Positions 26,435-35,467 of a stretch of DNA of 64,000 bases are shown here, in pieces. Source of the DNA: Pseudomonas orientalis. Lineage in GTDB: Bacteria > Pseudomonadota > Gammaproteobacteria > Pseudomonadales > Pseudomonadaceae. The notes under the pieces are model-generated. The model was not told the DNA's origin, ran no database searches, and saw only the letters and a list, made by a program, of their open reading frames with translations. A program made the translations under genes and the position numbers. The stretch covers positions 1 through 64,000 of the forward strand of contig NZ_JYLM01000014.1 in assembly GCF_001439815.1 (NCBI RefSeq), written 5' to 3'. Each line of letters begins with the position of its first letter. Positions within the stretch are counted from its first letter, which is position 1.

Positions 26435-28090
26435 ATGCGGCATGTCATCGAACTGTCCCCCTCGGGCAAAACCTTTGAGGCCGGCGACGAGCTGTTGCTT
26501 GACGCCATGCTCGCCAGCGGCCTGGCCGTGCCGTTCTCCTGCCGCCGTGGCGCGTGCGGCTCGTGCAAAGTGGTGGTCACCCAAGGCGAGTACCAGGCCA
26601 GGCGTTTGGCCCCGGACGCGCCCGCGCCTTGCTACCCCCTGGCTGCCGATGAAATGCTGCTGTGCCAGAGCCACGCCTGCACCGACATGCGTCTGGAAAT
26701 TCCCGGCTGGTCGCTGGATACACCTGCGCTGGTGTTTGACGCACGCGTACTGAGCAAGCAGGCAGTCGCCGCCGACGTTATCGAGTTGGTGCTGTTGCCG
26801 GACGCACCTGTGGCGGTACGGGCAGGGCAGTACCTCAAGTTCCGCCTGGAACACGGCGATACGCGCAGTTTCTCGATTGCCAACCTGCCTGCCGAGGACG
26901 GAGGGCGTTTGGTTTTCCAGATTCGTCGGGTCAGCGGCGGGTACTTTTCCGAGGGCATTCTGGATGGCCTGGCCGTAGGAGACCGCTTGCAATTGGAGGG
27001 CCCGTTCGGAGCCTGTACCTGGCAGGACGATGCCGCCGACGTCGTGGTCCTGTTCGCCACGGGCACCGGATACGCCGGCATCAAGCCGATCCTGCTGAGC
27101 GCGCTCAAACAAGATGTGGAAGTGACGTTGTATTGGGGCGGCGCACACTCGGCGGATTTTTATGACAGCGCTTTCCTGGATCAAGCAGCGCTCGAACATC
27201 CACGGTTTCGCTGGCATCCAGTGCGCGCAGCCGAGGGCAGGGTGCAGGAGGTTGCATTGAGCCATGGGTATCGCTGGGAGGTGGCCCAGGTCTATGCGTG
27301 CGGAAATGGCACCCTGCTCAGCCAGGTGCGTACCCAATGCCTGGAGGCAGGGTTGCCGAGCCATCGATTTATCGCGGAGGCGTTTGTCGCCAGTGGTCGG
27401 TCGAGCGCTGGAACAGCACTGCCGGCGTTCGACCCGATCTGGGAAAAAGTCGGCCCGCGTTATTCCCTGGACGGCATGCTGGCGGCGCGGGAAAAATCCA
27501 TACGCGCCCTGGCAGCCATCGCCAGCCGCTTGAAAGTCGGCATGACCACCGGCGAAGCGCTGGAAATGGCCGCCGAACAACTGCAGGCCATGGGCGCTTC
27601 GCACACCTGGCATCCCACCTACATCCGGTTTGGCGCCGACACGGTGCGCCCACCCCGCGAAGGTATCGATCGTCAGCGCAGGCTGCGCGCCAGCGATATC
27701 GTGGTGGTCGACCTTGGCCCGGTGTGGGACGGCTACGAAGGCGACTACGGCGACACCTTTGTCTTCGGCGACTCGCCCCTGCACCTGGCCTGCACCACCG
27801 CACTGCACCAGGTGTTCGATGAAACCCGCCAAGCCTGGCTGCGCGGCCTGACCGGACGCGAGCTCTACGACTTCGCCGAACAGAGCGCCGTGACCAAGGG
27901 CTGGAGACTGGCACGCAATCTGGCGGGGCATCGCCTGGCGGATTTTCCCCATGCGCTGTTCGAGAGCAAACAATTGGCCGAGCTGGAAATTCCACCGAGT
28001 GAAATGGCCTGGGTGCTCGAGATCCAGCTGTGCCATCCCACTGAGCCGGTCGGTGGGTTCTTTGAGGACATGCTGATGTTGCAGGCATGA
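26435..28090 (+). CDS. Fusion: 2Fe-2S ferredoxin + flavin/NAD reductase + M24 metallopeptidase-fold domain
   Basis: This is a continuous 551-residue frame. Residues 1-90 are a plant-type ferredoxin with cluster ligands Cys36, Cys41, Cys44 and Cys77. About 95-195 is an FAD-binding domain (RSFSIAN at 145-150) and 205-315 an NAD-binding domain (ATGTGYAGIKP, YACGNG); together they match oxygenase reductases. About 340-550 is an M24 'pita-bread' domain that keeps all five metal ligands by alignment to methionine aminopeptidase (Asp426, Asp437, His499, Glu529, Glu544) and the second His506. So both halves look active. The reductase should pass electrons from NAD(P)H through FAD to the cluster; the M24 part should cleave or bind a peptide, amide or creatine-like bond. 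No oxygenase gene is nearby. The natural role is unknown. Confidence 0.85.
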   Translation: MRHVIELSPSGKTFEAGDELLLDAMLASGLAVPFSCRRGACGSCKVVVTQGEYQARRLAPDAPAPCYPLAADEMLLCQSHACTDMRLEIPGWSLDTPALVFDARVLSKQAVAADVIELVLLPDAPVAVRAGQYLKFRLEHGDTRSFSIANLPAEDGGRLVFQIRRVSGGYFSEGILDGLAVGDRLQLEGPFGACTWQDDAADVVVLFATGTGYAGIKPILLSALKQDVEVTLYWGGAHSADFYDSAFLDQAALEHPRFRWHPVRAAEGRVQEVALSHGYRWEVAQVYACGNGTLLSQVRTQCLEAGLPSHRFIAEAFVASGRSSAGTALPAFDPIWEKVGPRYSLDGMLAAREKSIRALAAIASRLKVGMTTGEALEMAAEQLQAMGASHTWHPTYIRFGADTVRPPREGIDRQRRLRASDIVVVDLGPVWDGYEGDYGDTFVFGDSPLHLACTTALHQVFDETRQAWLRGLTGRELYDFAEQSAVTKGWRLARNLAGHRLADFPHALFESKQLAELEIPPSEMAWVLEIQLCHPTEPVGGFFEDMLMLQA

Positions 28091-28093
28091 AGC

Positions 28094-28112
28094 GCCCGCC
28101 ATTGCGGCGGGC
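28094..28112. terminator. GC hairpin between convergent genes
   Basis: GCCCGCC and GGCGGGC flank a 5-nt loop, 4 nt after the fusion gene and before the end of the convergent M20 gene. There is no T-run; it could be a weak bidirectional terminator. Confidence 0.4.
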
Positions 28113-28123
28113 TCGAGAACGGG

Positions 28124-29863
28124 TCAGAGCTTGGGCAACTGGCCGACACGTCCCATCATTTCAGTCACAATCTGCAGGTCCAGCAGGAACTGCTCGACAG
28201 TCTTGAACTCACCGTCGGTGTGCCCGGTGTACTTCTCTTCCGGGCGGGCCAGGCCGAATTGCACGCCGTTGGGCAGATCGTGCACGGAGGTGGCGCCGGC
28301 GGATGTGCCGAACCTGTGCTGCATGCCCAGGTTTTCCGTGGCCACCGCCAGCAGGGCTTTTACCCATTCGCCCTCGGGGTTGCGGTACATCGGCTTGTCC
28401 AGCGAATAGGTGAAATTCACGTTGACCTTGGCGTGCGTGTTCCAGGCGTTCAGTTTCTGCTCGATCTGCGCCTCGAGCGCTTCCGGGGTCTTACCCTTCG
28501 GCGCGCGCAGGTTGACGGCCAGCTTGAAGGCTTTGTCATCCAGACCGACAAAGGTCGGCGAAGTGGTCAGCGGCCCCATGAAGTCATCGGCATAGCCCAC
28601 GCCCAATTTGCCACCCAGGTAATCCAGGCCCCAGTTGTCCGCCGCATACTGCGCAGCATCCGTGATGTGGTTGTGCTTGAGGGCGATCTTGCCATCGACG
28701 CTGTGGATCAATTCCAGCATGCGTGCCACCGGGTTGACCCCGGTTTCGGGTTCCGAAGAGTGGGCCGACACGCCGGTGACGGTCAGTTTGACGTTCTTGC
28801 CGTCAACCTGGGCGCTCACCTGGAAATTGCCGCCATTGCGCTTGGCATAGTCATCCCCGGCCTGCTGCAGGCCGGCCGCCAGTTCAGCCGGGTTATCGCT
28901 GACCAGCGTGGCGACCGAGACCGATGGAATCTGGTTGGTGGCCTTGCCCCCGGTCATTGCGATAATTTCCGCGCCGGTGCCTTCACCCTTGCGCACCGGG
29001 AAAGTGGCCATGACGGTGCCCGAGCCTTTTTCGGCGATCACTACCGGGTAACCGCCATCGAGCGCCAGGTTGTAGTTCGGTATGGGATTGCGTTCGAAAT
29101 AGTAGGGAATGGCGTCACCGGAGGTTTCTTCGGTGGTGTCCACCAGCAGCTTGAACGTGCGCGCCAGCGGCAGCTTCTCTTCCTTGATCACCTTCATGGC
29201 GTACATCGCCACGACGATGGCGTTCTTGTCATCCTCGGTGCCGCGACCATACATGCGATCGCCAATCAGCGTGACCTTGAACGGGTCCAGCCTGGTGCCA
29301 TCCTGCAGCACCCAATTTTCCGGCGTCACCGGGACCACATCGGCGTGGGCATGCACGCCCACCACTTCGTCACCGCTGCCTTCCAGTGAAATTTCATACA
29401 CGCGGTTATCGACGTTACGGAAGTTCAGGTTGAAGGACTTGGCCAGGGCCTGGATCCTGTCGGCGATCTTGAGAAATTCCGGGTTTTTGTACTGCGGCAG
29501 GCCGTCTACGTTGAACGTCGGAATTTCCACCAGTTCGCGCAAGGTTTCCAGGGCCGCCTTGCCGTACTTCACCCGCGTATAAATACCAAGCAGGCGGTTG
29601 ATCTCGTTCTGCTGCTCGGCGCTCAGGGTTTTGTCATCGAGAAAGGCGCTGATGGCCGGGGCGACGTCACGGGTCTTGCCCAGGTCGCCCTTGGCCAGGG
29701 TGCCGAGGAAACTGCGGAAATCGCTGATGGATGCGTCGCCGAAACTCTTCACAATCGCGGTGTTTTGTTCGGCAGTGATGTTGGCGAGCGCAGGCGTGGT
29801 AGCCGCCGTAAGGCTGGCGGCGAACAGCGTGGCAGCCGCGAGTTTTTTCAGTGGAAAGTGCAT
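28124..29863 (-). CDS. Exported M20 family dipeptidase (PepV-like)
   Basis: The product has about 579 residues from the ATG at 29863, which exposes a clean Sec signal peptide (KKLAAATLFAASLTAATTPALA); the frame is open to 29941. M20 zinc-site motifs are in order: GVHAHADVVPV (His and Asp), YGRGTEDDKNA (bridging Asp), DTTEETSGD (catalytic Glu) and a late HTDGEF/GATS region. A lid/dimer domain is inserted in the middle (about 300-440). It should hydrolyse di- or small peptides in the periplasm. The gene has no close partner; the PLD gene upstream ends 95 bp from its start. Confidence 0.88.
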   Translation of the reverse strand: MHFPLKKLAAATLFAASLTAATTPALANITAEQNTAIVKSFGDASISDFRSFLGTLAKGDLGKTRDVAPAISAFLDDKTLSAEQQNEINRLLGIYTRVKYGKAALETLRELVEIPTFNVDGLPQYKNPEFLKIADRIQALAKSFNLNFRNVDNRVYEISLEGSGDEVVGVHAHADVVPVTPENWVLQDGTRLDPFKVTLIGDRMYGRGTEDDKNAIVVAMYAMKVIKEEKLPLARTFKLLVDTTEETSGDAIPYYFERNPIPNYNLALDGGYPVVIAEKGSGTVMATFPVRKGEGTGAEIIAMTGGKATNQIPSVSVATLVSDNPAELAAGLQQAGDDYAKRNGGNFQVSAQVDGKNVKLTVTGVSAHSSEPETGVNPVARMLELIHSVDGKIALKHNHITDAAQYAADNWGLDYLGGKLGVGYADDFMGPLTTSPTFVGLDDKAFKLAVNLRAPKGKTPEALEAQIEQKLNAWNTHAKVNVNFTYSLDKPMYRNPEGEWVKALLAVATENLGMQHRFGTSAGATSVHDLPNGVQFGLARPEEKYTGHTDGEFKTVEQFLLDLQIVTEMMGRVGQLPKL

Positions 29864-29958
29864 GGTTGGAGGCATTCCCTTGCAGGCAGTGAGTAGGGTG
29901 TTTCTGACGGATAAGTCAGAAACATTTCCACACACTAGCATTACTCAGGTGCTGGAGG

Positions 29959-31176
29959 TCAATGCTGGCCAGGATGAGGCGCGGGGTATTCATCCGCCGC
30001 GTTCAAGGCTCTGGCATAGGGCCCGTCCCACAACTGCTGATGCAATTGCCCTACGCGCCTGGCCATCGCTTCACTGCGCATCACCACTTCCAGGTTGCGC
30101 GAATTGTCCAGATAACCGCCCAACCAGTTACTGGTACCGACCCACGCCACCTGCCCGTCGATCTCCATCGTCTTGCTGTGGATCACCCGCGCATAGGGGA
30201 TGAATCCTTGCCTGGCCTCGGGCAGGGTGACGATCTTGATCTGCACGTTGGGCAGCACCGCCAGGCTCTTGAGGTAGGGCAGTTCCAGCGGGTCGGTGTT
30301 CCAGTTGGACACCATCAGCTTGATCGACACGCCGCGCGCAGCGGCGGCGCGCACGGCGTTGTCGATCACCGCGTAGTAAGGGCGGGTCCGATCCGGTCCG
30401 TAGGACAGCGGCGCATAGTCCAGCAATTGCACGCGCACCTCTTGCTTGGCTTCGTCCAGCAGGCGCGGCAGTTCCTGTTGTGAATCCCCCACGCCGGGCG
30501 GGTTGTAGCGTTGCGGGCTGGCCACCAGATAGTTGCCGGTACGCGCAGGCGCCTGGCCGGCGGTGGGCAGTGGCACCGGTTGGTTGTCGCTGAGGGCCTG
30601 CTGGGCTTGCCAGTCCTGGTCGAAGATCGCCTGGACCTGGCCGACCACGCTTGCATCGCTGATGCGCAGCCCGGTTTCGTGGATATGTTCCAGGGAGCGC
30701 CAGTCGAAATTCTGGCTGCCGATAAACGCCTGGCTGGCGTCCACCACCATGTATTTGGCGTGGATGATCCCGCCGCTCAATTGCCCGAAGGGCAGCACCC
30801 GCAAGGTCAGGTTGGGAATGGCGCGCAAGCGCTCCAGGGTGGCCGCATCCGATAACCTGATACCTTTTTCTTCAAGCAGGAAACGAATCTTCACGCCGCG
30901 TTTACCGGCGGCTTCCAGGTGTTCGATAACCCTGTCCATCACCGAGCCGGGATGGTCGGCCGCGTAGAACTGGCCGATATCGATGCGGTTTTTTGCACCG
31001 TCGAACAGCTCGATCCACACCGGGCCCGGCTGACGCAGATCGGCAGTGCCCAATGTGGTGTCCACCGGCACGGTGTGCACCAGTTCAAACCCTGCAATTG
31101 AAAAGTCCGCCATGGCCAGCGGACTGAGGAGCAAGCCGGCGAGGCCTGCGACACGCAACTTCATCGAAAGGGACAT
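29959..31176 (-). CDS. Exported phospholipase D superfamily protein with two HKD motifs
   Basis: The protein has 405 residues from the ATG at 31176 (frame open to 31299), with a signal peptide MKLRVAGLAGLLLSPLAMA. Two complete catalytic HxK(x)4D motifs are present: His139-Lys141-Asp146 (HAKYMVVD) followed by GSQNFD, and His333-Lys335-Asp340 (HSKTMEID) followed by GTSNWLGG. Such a pair forms one active site that cleaves phosphodiesters; members are phospholipases, cardiolipin synthases or nucleases (the PLD3/PLD4-like layout is closest by eye). The gene is last in the exbD-tonB-receptor-exbB operon, 55 bp after exbB. The enzyme should act in the periplasm or outside the cell. Confidence 0.85.
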   Translation of the reverse strand: MSLSMKLRVAGLAGLLLSPLAMADFSIAGFELVHTVPVDTTLGTADLRQPGPVWIELFDGAKNRIDIGQFYAADHPGSVMDRVIEHLEAAGKRGVKIRFLLEEKGIRLSDAATLERLRAIPNLTLRVLPFGQLSGGIIHAKYMVVDASQAFIGSQNFDWRSLEHIHETGLRISDASVVGQVQAIFDQDWQAQQALSDNQPVPLPTAGQAPARTGNYLVASPQRYNPPGVGDSQQELPRLLDEAKQEVRVQLLDYAPLSYGPDRTRPYYAVIDNAVRAAAARGVSIKLMVSNWNTDPLELPYLKSLAVLPNVQIKIVTLPEARQGFIPYARVIHSKTMEIDGQVAWVGTSNWLGGYLDNSRNLEVVMRSEAMARRVGQLHQQLWDGPYARALNAADEYPAPHPGQH

Positions 31177-31231
31177 AAGCGTCTCATTGCGCAAAAAGAA
31201 CAGGCGGGCCATGACGCGCCCGCCGTGCAGG

Positions 31232-31879
31232 TCAGGCCGTGCGGCTGTGCAGTGGCGTGGGCGCGCGGTGCGGCACTTCATCGTGGGCGCGGGCACCACT
31301 GGAGGCGCGGATCAGCAGGATCTTCAGCTGGTCGTTGATGCGCTCCAGGCTGTCCTGGAAGAAGTTATGAAACACCACGCAGAACAGCGCGATGGCGATC
31401 CCCAGCCCGGTGGCGAACAAGGCCGTGCCGATACCCCCGGAAATCTGCCCCGGGTCCGAAACACCCGCTGTGGCCAATGCCTTGAACGTATCGATGATAC
31501 CCAGGATGGTCCCCAGCAGGCCGAGCAGCGGGGCCGCCGTGGTGATGGTCTCGATGATCCACAGGCTGCGGGCCAGCGGGGCGCGGGTCTTGAGGTACTG
31601 GGTGTCGATTTCGTCGTCGAGGTCCTTGCGCGACCCGTGGGAGGCCTTTTGCGCCAATACCGGCAGAATCATGTTCAGCGGCAGGCTGTCGCGACGGGTC
31701 AGGTGGTCCGGCAGGTCGCGTTCGCTGTGCACGGTGGCGCCCAGCGCCTCGATCAGGGCGCGGGCCTGGCGGCGCACGTAAGCGAAGTAGATGCCGCGCT
31801 CGATGGCGATGAAAATCGCGATGGCCATCGCGGCATACATTACATAGAAGGTGACGTCGTGGAGCAGGTTCATATCCAT
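31232..31879 (-). CDS. exbB: ExbB/TolQ-type proton channel subunit
   Basis: This 215-residue inner-membrane protein of the MotA/TolQ/ExbB family has TM1 at about 10-32 and TM2/TM3 at about 108-135 and 147-172, with the conserved TTAAPLLGLLGTILGIIDTF and GIGTALFATGLGIAIAL. It forms the motor that energises TonB together with ExbD. Unusually it is separated from exbD by the tonB and receptor genes. It lies 24 bp after the receptor gene. Confidence 0.9.
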   Translation of the reverse strand: MDMNLLHDVTFYVMYAAMAIAIFIAIERGIYFAYVRRQARALIEALGATVHSERDLPDHLTRRDSLPLNMILPVLAQKASHGSRKDLDDEIDTQYLKTRAPLARSLWIIETITTAAPLLGLLGTILGIIDTFKALATAGVSDPGQISGGIGTALFATGLGIAIALFCVVFHNFFQDSLERINDQLKILLIRASSGARAHDEVPHRAPTPLHSRTA

Positions 31880-31903
31880 GATGATGTTCCTCTTGGGTCA
31901 GTC

Positions 31904-34189
31904 TTAGAAATTCGCTTCCAGCGAAACCGTGACGGTGCGGTCCAGGCCGACGATGTACGCCGGGTCGCCATCGCGAAAACCGCTGTAGCTGGCGGCGTTG
32001 GTCTTGGTGGTGTACACGCCGTCCAGGTATTTCTTGTCGAACAGGTTGTCGACGTTCAGGCGCAGGGTCGCGTCCTTCACGACCTTTTTGTCGACCGGCA
32101 GGTAGATACCCGCGCCGAGGTTGAACACGGTGCGCGCGGAAATGGCTTCGTCGTTGGTCAGGTCGCCGTAGAGCTTGCTGGTGTACTTGCCGCCGAAGGT
32201 GCCGTAGAAGCGCCCGTCGTCATAACCGATGTTGGCCGCCAGCATGTTCTTCGGCACGTTGGCGAACTGTTTGCCGCTGGTGGGCAACGCGATGGCCTGG
32301 CCCGCGTTGTAGACGGTCATGTCGTCCTGCTGCTCGGCCTTGGTGTAGGTGTAGGAGGTGTAGTAGTTGAAATGGTGGGGCAGCAGGCCGCTCCACTCCA
32401 GTTCCAGGCCTTTGTTGGTGACGGCGCCGACGTTGATATCGGCGGAGTCGCCATTGATGTCCTTGGAGGAGACCTGGCGATTCTTGAAGTCCATGTAGAA
32501 CAGGGTTGCGGCCAGGGTCATGTCGTCGCCGCTATAGCGCCAGCCCAGTTCGTGGTTCCAACTGGTTTCCGGCTCGAGGTCGATGGAACCGGCGCCTTTG
32601 TCATAGAGCGCATAGTTCTGCGGTACGCGCATGTTGCGCGACAGGCTGTAGAACAACTGGTCACGCTCGTCCAGCTGGTATTTCAGGCCGGCATTGGGCA
32701 GCAGTTTGTTGTAGGTCTGGTTACGCTTTTCCGGCTGTTCGCTGAGACTGCCGTGGTTGGTGCCGTCACGCTCGACGTTCATGTAGGCCAGGCCCGCGAT
32801 AAAGGTCCAGTCCGGGTTGATGTACCAGGTGTCCTGGGCCCAGACTTTTTGCGCCGGGGTCACGGTGAAGCGGTCGCGGCCCTGGATCTGGTTGCCGTTG
32901 GCGTCGACGATGGCGCTGTTGGAATCCGGCCAGGTGTCGACCGGCTTGCCATTGCTCTTGAGCTGGATGAACGGCTGGGTCTGGCTCTGGCGTGCGCGCT
33001 CGTACCAGTAACCCAATTGCAGACTGTGGTCGCCCAGGTCCCAGGTCAGTTTGGTGGTGATGCCCGGGCGCCATGTTTGCGTGCGTGAAGGGCGGTAATA
33101 CACGCCGCTGTTCGGGGTGCCGTCGGCGTTGTATTGGGCGGCGGTTGGCAGATTGCCAAGGTCGAATACGCCGCCCTGGTTCGAACCACGGTTGAGCGCA
33201 TAGCTCGATGAGCCGACGCCGCTGCCGTTGCCCCAGAAGTAATACGGGATCACCGACAGCGCCAGGTTGTCGGCCAGTTTGAACTGGGTATTGAGTACGG
33301 CGGTGAAGGTCTGAAACGGGTTCTGCGCCAGGGCGTAGTAGCTGTTGTACTTGCCGTTGCTGCCCACCGTCGGCGTTGCCGGGTAGGGGTCGTACTTGCG
33401 GCCGTTTTGCTGGAACTGCGCTTTGGTCAACTGGCTGTAGCTGTTGTTGTCCTGCTCGTGGTACTTGAGGATCAGGTTGGCGGTGTTGCCATTACCGGCG
33501 TCGAAGAAGCTGTTCCATTCCACCTTGTCCGCGCGCACGGCGCCCGAGCCGCGCCACATATCGCCCTCGGTGTGGGATGCCGACAGCCAGTTGCTCAGGC
33601 CGTTGACTTCGCCGGTATTGAGACGGGCGAAGGTTTTGCGCGTGGCGTTGCTGCCGACGATCTGTTTGACGAAGGCGCCGGTCTCCTTGGTCGGGCGAAT
33701 GGTGACAATGCCGATGTTGCCGCCGCTGGAGCCGATGTGCGGGCCGTCGGACTCCGACGCGCCCTGGGTGACGAAGATCTGGTCGATGTTTTCCGGATCG
33801 CCCAGCAGGTTGGAGTACAGCGCATAGTTGCCCGAATCGTTGATCGGCATGCCGTCCACCGACATGCCCACCTGGTCGGAGTTCATGCCGCGCATGGTGA
33901 AGCGAAAGCCTGACAGGCCGGTGTTGTCCTCGCTGGAAATGTTCAGCCCCGGCGTGTACTTGAGCTTGTCGATGGCGTTGCCCGTGGCCGTCTGTTTATC
34001 CAGCGCCTCCTTGGTCACGGTGGAGCGGCCCTTGATGCTGTCCTCGGGCACCATGTAACCGCCCCCGGCGCTGGCCTTGCCTTGGACCCCAATGGTGCCG
34101 ACGTCGCTGTCGCTCGTATCTGCCATGACCATTGCCTGGGTCATGCTGGTCGCGGCAACGAGTGCCAGGTGAATGCGGGTGAACTTCAT
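31904..34189 (-). CDS. TonB-dependent receptor of a dedicated TonB operon
   Basis: The product has 761 residues from the ATG at 34189 (a GTG lies one codon upstream), with a signal peptide ending TQAMVMA. The plug (about 50-175) contains AIDKLKYTPGLNISSEDNTG, FRFTMRGMNSDQVGMSVDGM and NIDQIFVTQGASESDG. A large barrel ends VTVSLEANF with a C-terminal Phe. It resembles FecA-class iron/citrate-type receptors (COG4772) in general form, but no sigma/anti-sigma pair and no STN domain are present. It sits between its own tonB and exbB genes, so this transducer probably serves only this receptor. The ligand is unknown; it may be a product or substrate of the linked PLD enzyme. Confidence 0.88.
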   Translation of the reverse strand: MKFTRIHLALVAATSMTQAMVMADTSDSDVGTIGVQGKASAGGGYMVPEDSIKGRSTVTKEALDKQTATGNAIDKLKYTPGLNISSEDNTGLSGFRFTMRGMNSDQVGMSVDGMPINDSGNYALYSNLLGDPENIDQIFVTQGASESDGPHIGSSGGNIGIVTIRPTKETGAFVKQIVGSNATRKTFARLNTGEVNGLSNWLSASHTEGDMWRGSGAVRADKVEWNSFFDAGNGNTANLILKYHEQDNNSYSQLTKAQFQQNGRKYDPYPATPTVGSNGKYNSYYALAQNPFQTFTAVLNTQFKLADNLALSVIPYYFWGNGSGVGSSSYALNRGSNQGGVFDLGNLPTAAQYNADGTPNSGVYYRPSRTQTWRPGITTKLTWDLGDHSLQLGYWYERARQSQTQPFIQLKSNGKPVDTWPDSNSAIVDANGNQIQGRDRFTVTPAQKVWAQDTWYINPDWTFIAGLAYMNVERDGTNHGSLSEQPEKRNQTYNKLLPNAGLKYQLDERDQLFYSLSRNMRVPQNYALYDKGAGSIDLEPETSWNHELGWRYSGDDMTLAATLFYMDFKNRQVSSKDINGDSADINVGAVTNKGLELEWSGLLPHHFNYYTSYTYTKAEQQDDMTVYNAGQAIALPTSGKQFANVPKNMLAANIGYDDGRFYGTFGGKYTSKLYGDLTNDEAISARTVFNLGAGIYLPVDKKVVKDATLRLNVDNLFDKKYLDGVYTTKTNAASYSGFRDGDPAYIVGLDRTVTVSLEANF

Positions 34190-34213
34190 CACTGTCGTCC
34201 TGGTGGCGGGTGC

Positions 34214-34942
34214 TTATTGCACGCTGTAGTTGAAGGTGGCGGTGAAGCGCTGCTCATTGCGGCCCCCGAACGCCTGTTCCGGGAACGGCTTGACTTGCTT
34301 GATGCGACGCAAGCTGTTGGTGGCGGCCCGGTTGAGCAACATGCTCGGGGCCTGGGTTTGCAGGCCGGAATCCAGCACGCGGCCCTGACGGTCCACCAGC
34401 AGCCACACCACCACTTCGCCACTCGGGCGTTCGAGGGAGGCCTGGCGCCCGGTGGGGTATTGCTTGTAGGTGTCCAGCTCGTTGCGCAAGCCCTTGAGAT
34501 AACCGCCTTCCAGGGCCTGGCTGTCGACCTTCGGCGGCGCGGGCGGGGCGGGTGTCGGGGCAGCCTGCGCAACCGCTGCGGGCGCAGGTTTGGCGGCCAC
34601 CGGTGGCGGCGTCGGCGTTGGCTTGGCGACCACGGGCGCAGGCTTGGGCACCGGTTTCGGCTTGGGCTTGGGTTCAGGTTTCGGCACCGGTTTTGGCGGT
34701 GGTGGCGGTGGGGCCGGCTCGGCTTCCTCATCCTCGATCACCGGCGGTGGCTGCTCCTGTTCCATTACAGGTTGCGGAACCACTTCCGGCTCCGGCTCGA
34801 CCAACGCCAGCTCGACCGCCGACTCGTCATACACCGGCTCGACCTTTAACGTCTGGGACTGGATACCCAGCGCAATCAGCACCAGCGCGATCAGGGCCGG
34901 GACACTGCCCAGCAACTGCCGTACACGAAACAGCGCGTACAT
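34214..34942 (-). CDS. tonB: TonB energy transducer
   Basis: The product has 242 residues from the ATG at 34942; a TTG start at 34948 overlapping the exbD stop is possible. One N-terminal TM helix (about 8-28) is followed by a long Pro/Lys/Glu-rich spacer (about 45-140, EPKPKPKPVPKP) and a C-terminal TonB domain (about 150-242) with YKQYPTGRQ, EVVVWLLVDRQGRVLDS and a beta-rich end. It carries proton-motive energy from ExbBD to the receptor. The gene follows exbD by 2 nt and precedes the receptor gene by 24 bp. Confidence 0.9.
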   Translation of the reverse strand: MYALFRVRQLLGSVPALIALVLIALGIQSQTLKVEPVYDESAVELALVEPEPEVVPQPVMEQEQPPPVIEDEEAEPAPPPPPPKPVPKPEPKPKPKPVPKPAPVVAKPTPTPPPVAAKPAPAAVAQAAPTPAPPAPPKVDSQALEGGYLKGLRNELDTYKQYPTGRQASLERPSGEVVVWLLVDRQGRVLDSGLQTQAPSMLLNRAATNSLRRIKQVKPFPEQAFGGRNEQRFTATFNYSVQ

Positions 34943-34944
34943 GA

Positions 34945-35352
34945 TCAAGACTTACGCGTGGCAATGGACACGGAGGTGAAGCCACCCAGGCGCAGGGTGT
35001 CCATCACTTCCACCAGGCGCGAAACTTCCACGCCTTTGTCGCTGTTGACGATGATCGTCGACTTGGTCTCGGGCTGTTGCGCCGCCTTCAGCGCCGGTAC
35101 CAGCGCGTCGACCGTGAGGTCCTTGCCGTCCAGTTGCAACTGGCCTTCCAGGCCCAGGGTCAGGATGAATTTGTTCTGCGGTTTGAGCTGCTGTGAACTG
35201 CTGGCGCTGGGTAACTGAGTCTTCATGCCCAGGGCCGGAATCACGTTCAGGCTCACCAGTACGAAAAACACCAGCAGGAACATCATCACGTCGATCATCG
35301 GGATCAGTTCGATGTGCGCCTTGCGCTTCTTGGGTTCATCCCAGGTTCTCAT
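34945..35352 (-). CDS. exbD: ExbD/TolR-type proton channel subunit
   Basis: This 135-residue protein has one TM helix (about 17-40, IPMIDVMMFLLVFFVLV) containing the conserved proton-carrying Asp21 and a periplasmic domain of about 85 residues. It is first in the operon exbD-tonB-receptor-exbB-PLD, all on the minus strand with gaps of 2 to 55 bp. The start is ATG at 35352. A perfect inverted repeat lies about 116 bp upstream. Confidence 0.9.
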   Translation of the reverse strand: MRTWDEPKKRKAHIELIPMIDVMMFLLVFFVLVSLNVIPALGMKTQLPSASSSQQLKPQNKFILTLGLEGQLQLDGKDLTVDALVPALKAAQQPETKSTIIVNSDKGVEVSRLVEVMDTLRLGGFTSVSIATRKS

Positions 35353-35467
35353 TCCGTTGCCCCGTCATTGAATTAGGGGCGACACGCTAGCAAGCAAACA
35401 TGACCGAATGGTTAACTTTAATTGACGGTTTTGAGGCTCTAGGATGGGTCTTTCAGAAAACTTACCG

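Noticed and set aside
26414..28102. 562-codon minus-strand open frame
   Set aside because: It is antisense to the ferredoxin-reductase/M24 fusion, whose catalytic residues are all on the plus strand.
31046..33088. 680-codon plus-strand open frame
   Set aside because: It is antisense to the ExbB and TonB receptor genes, has no recognisable motif, and has Gly/Val/Gln-rich shadow composition.
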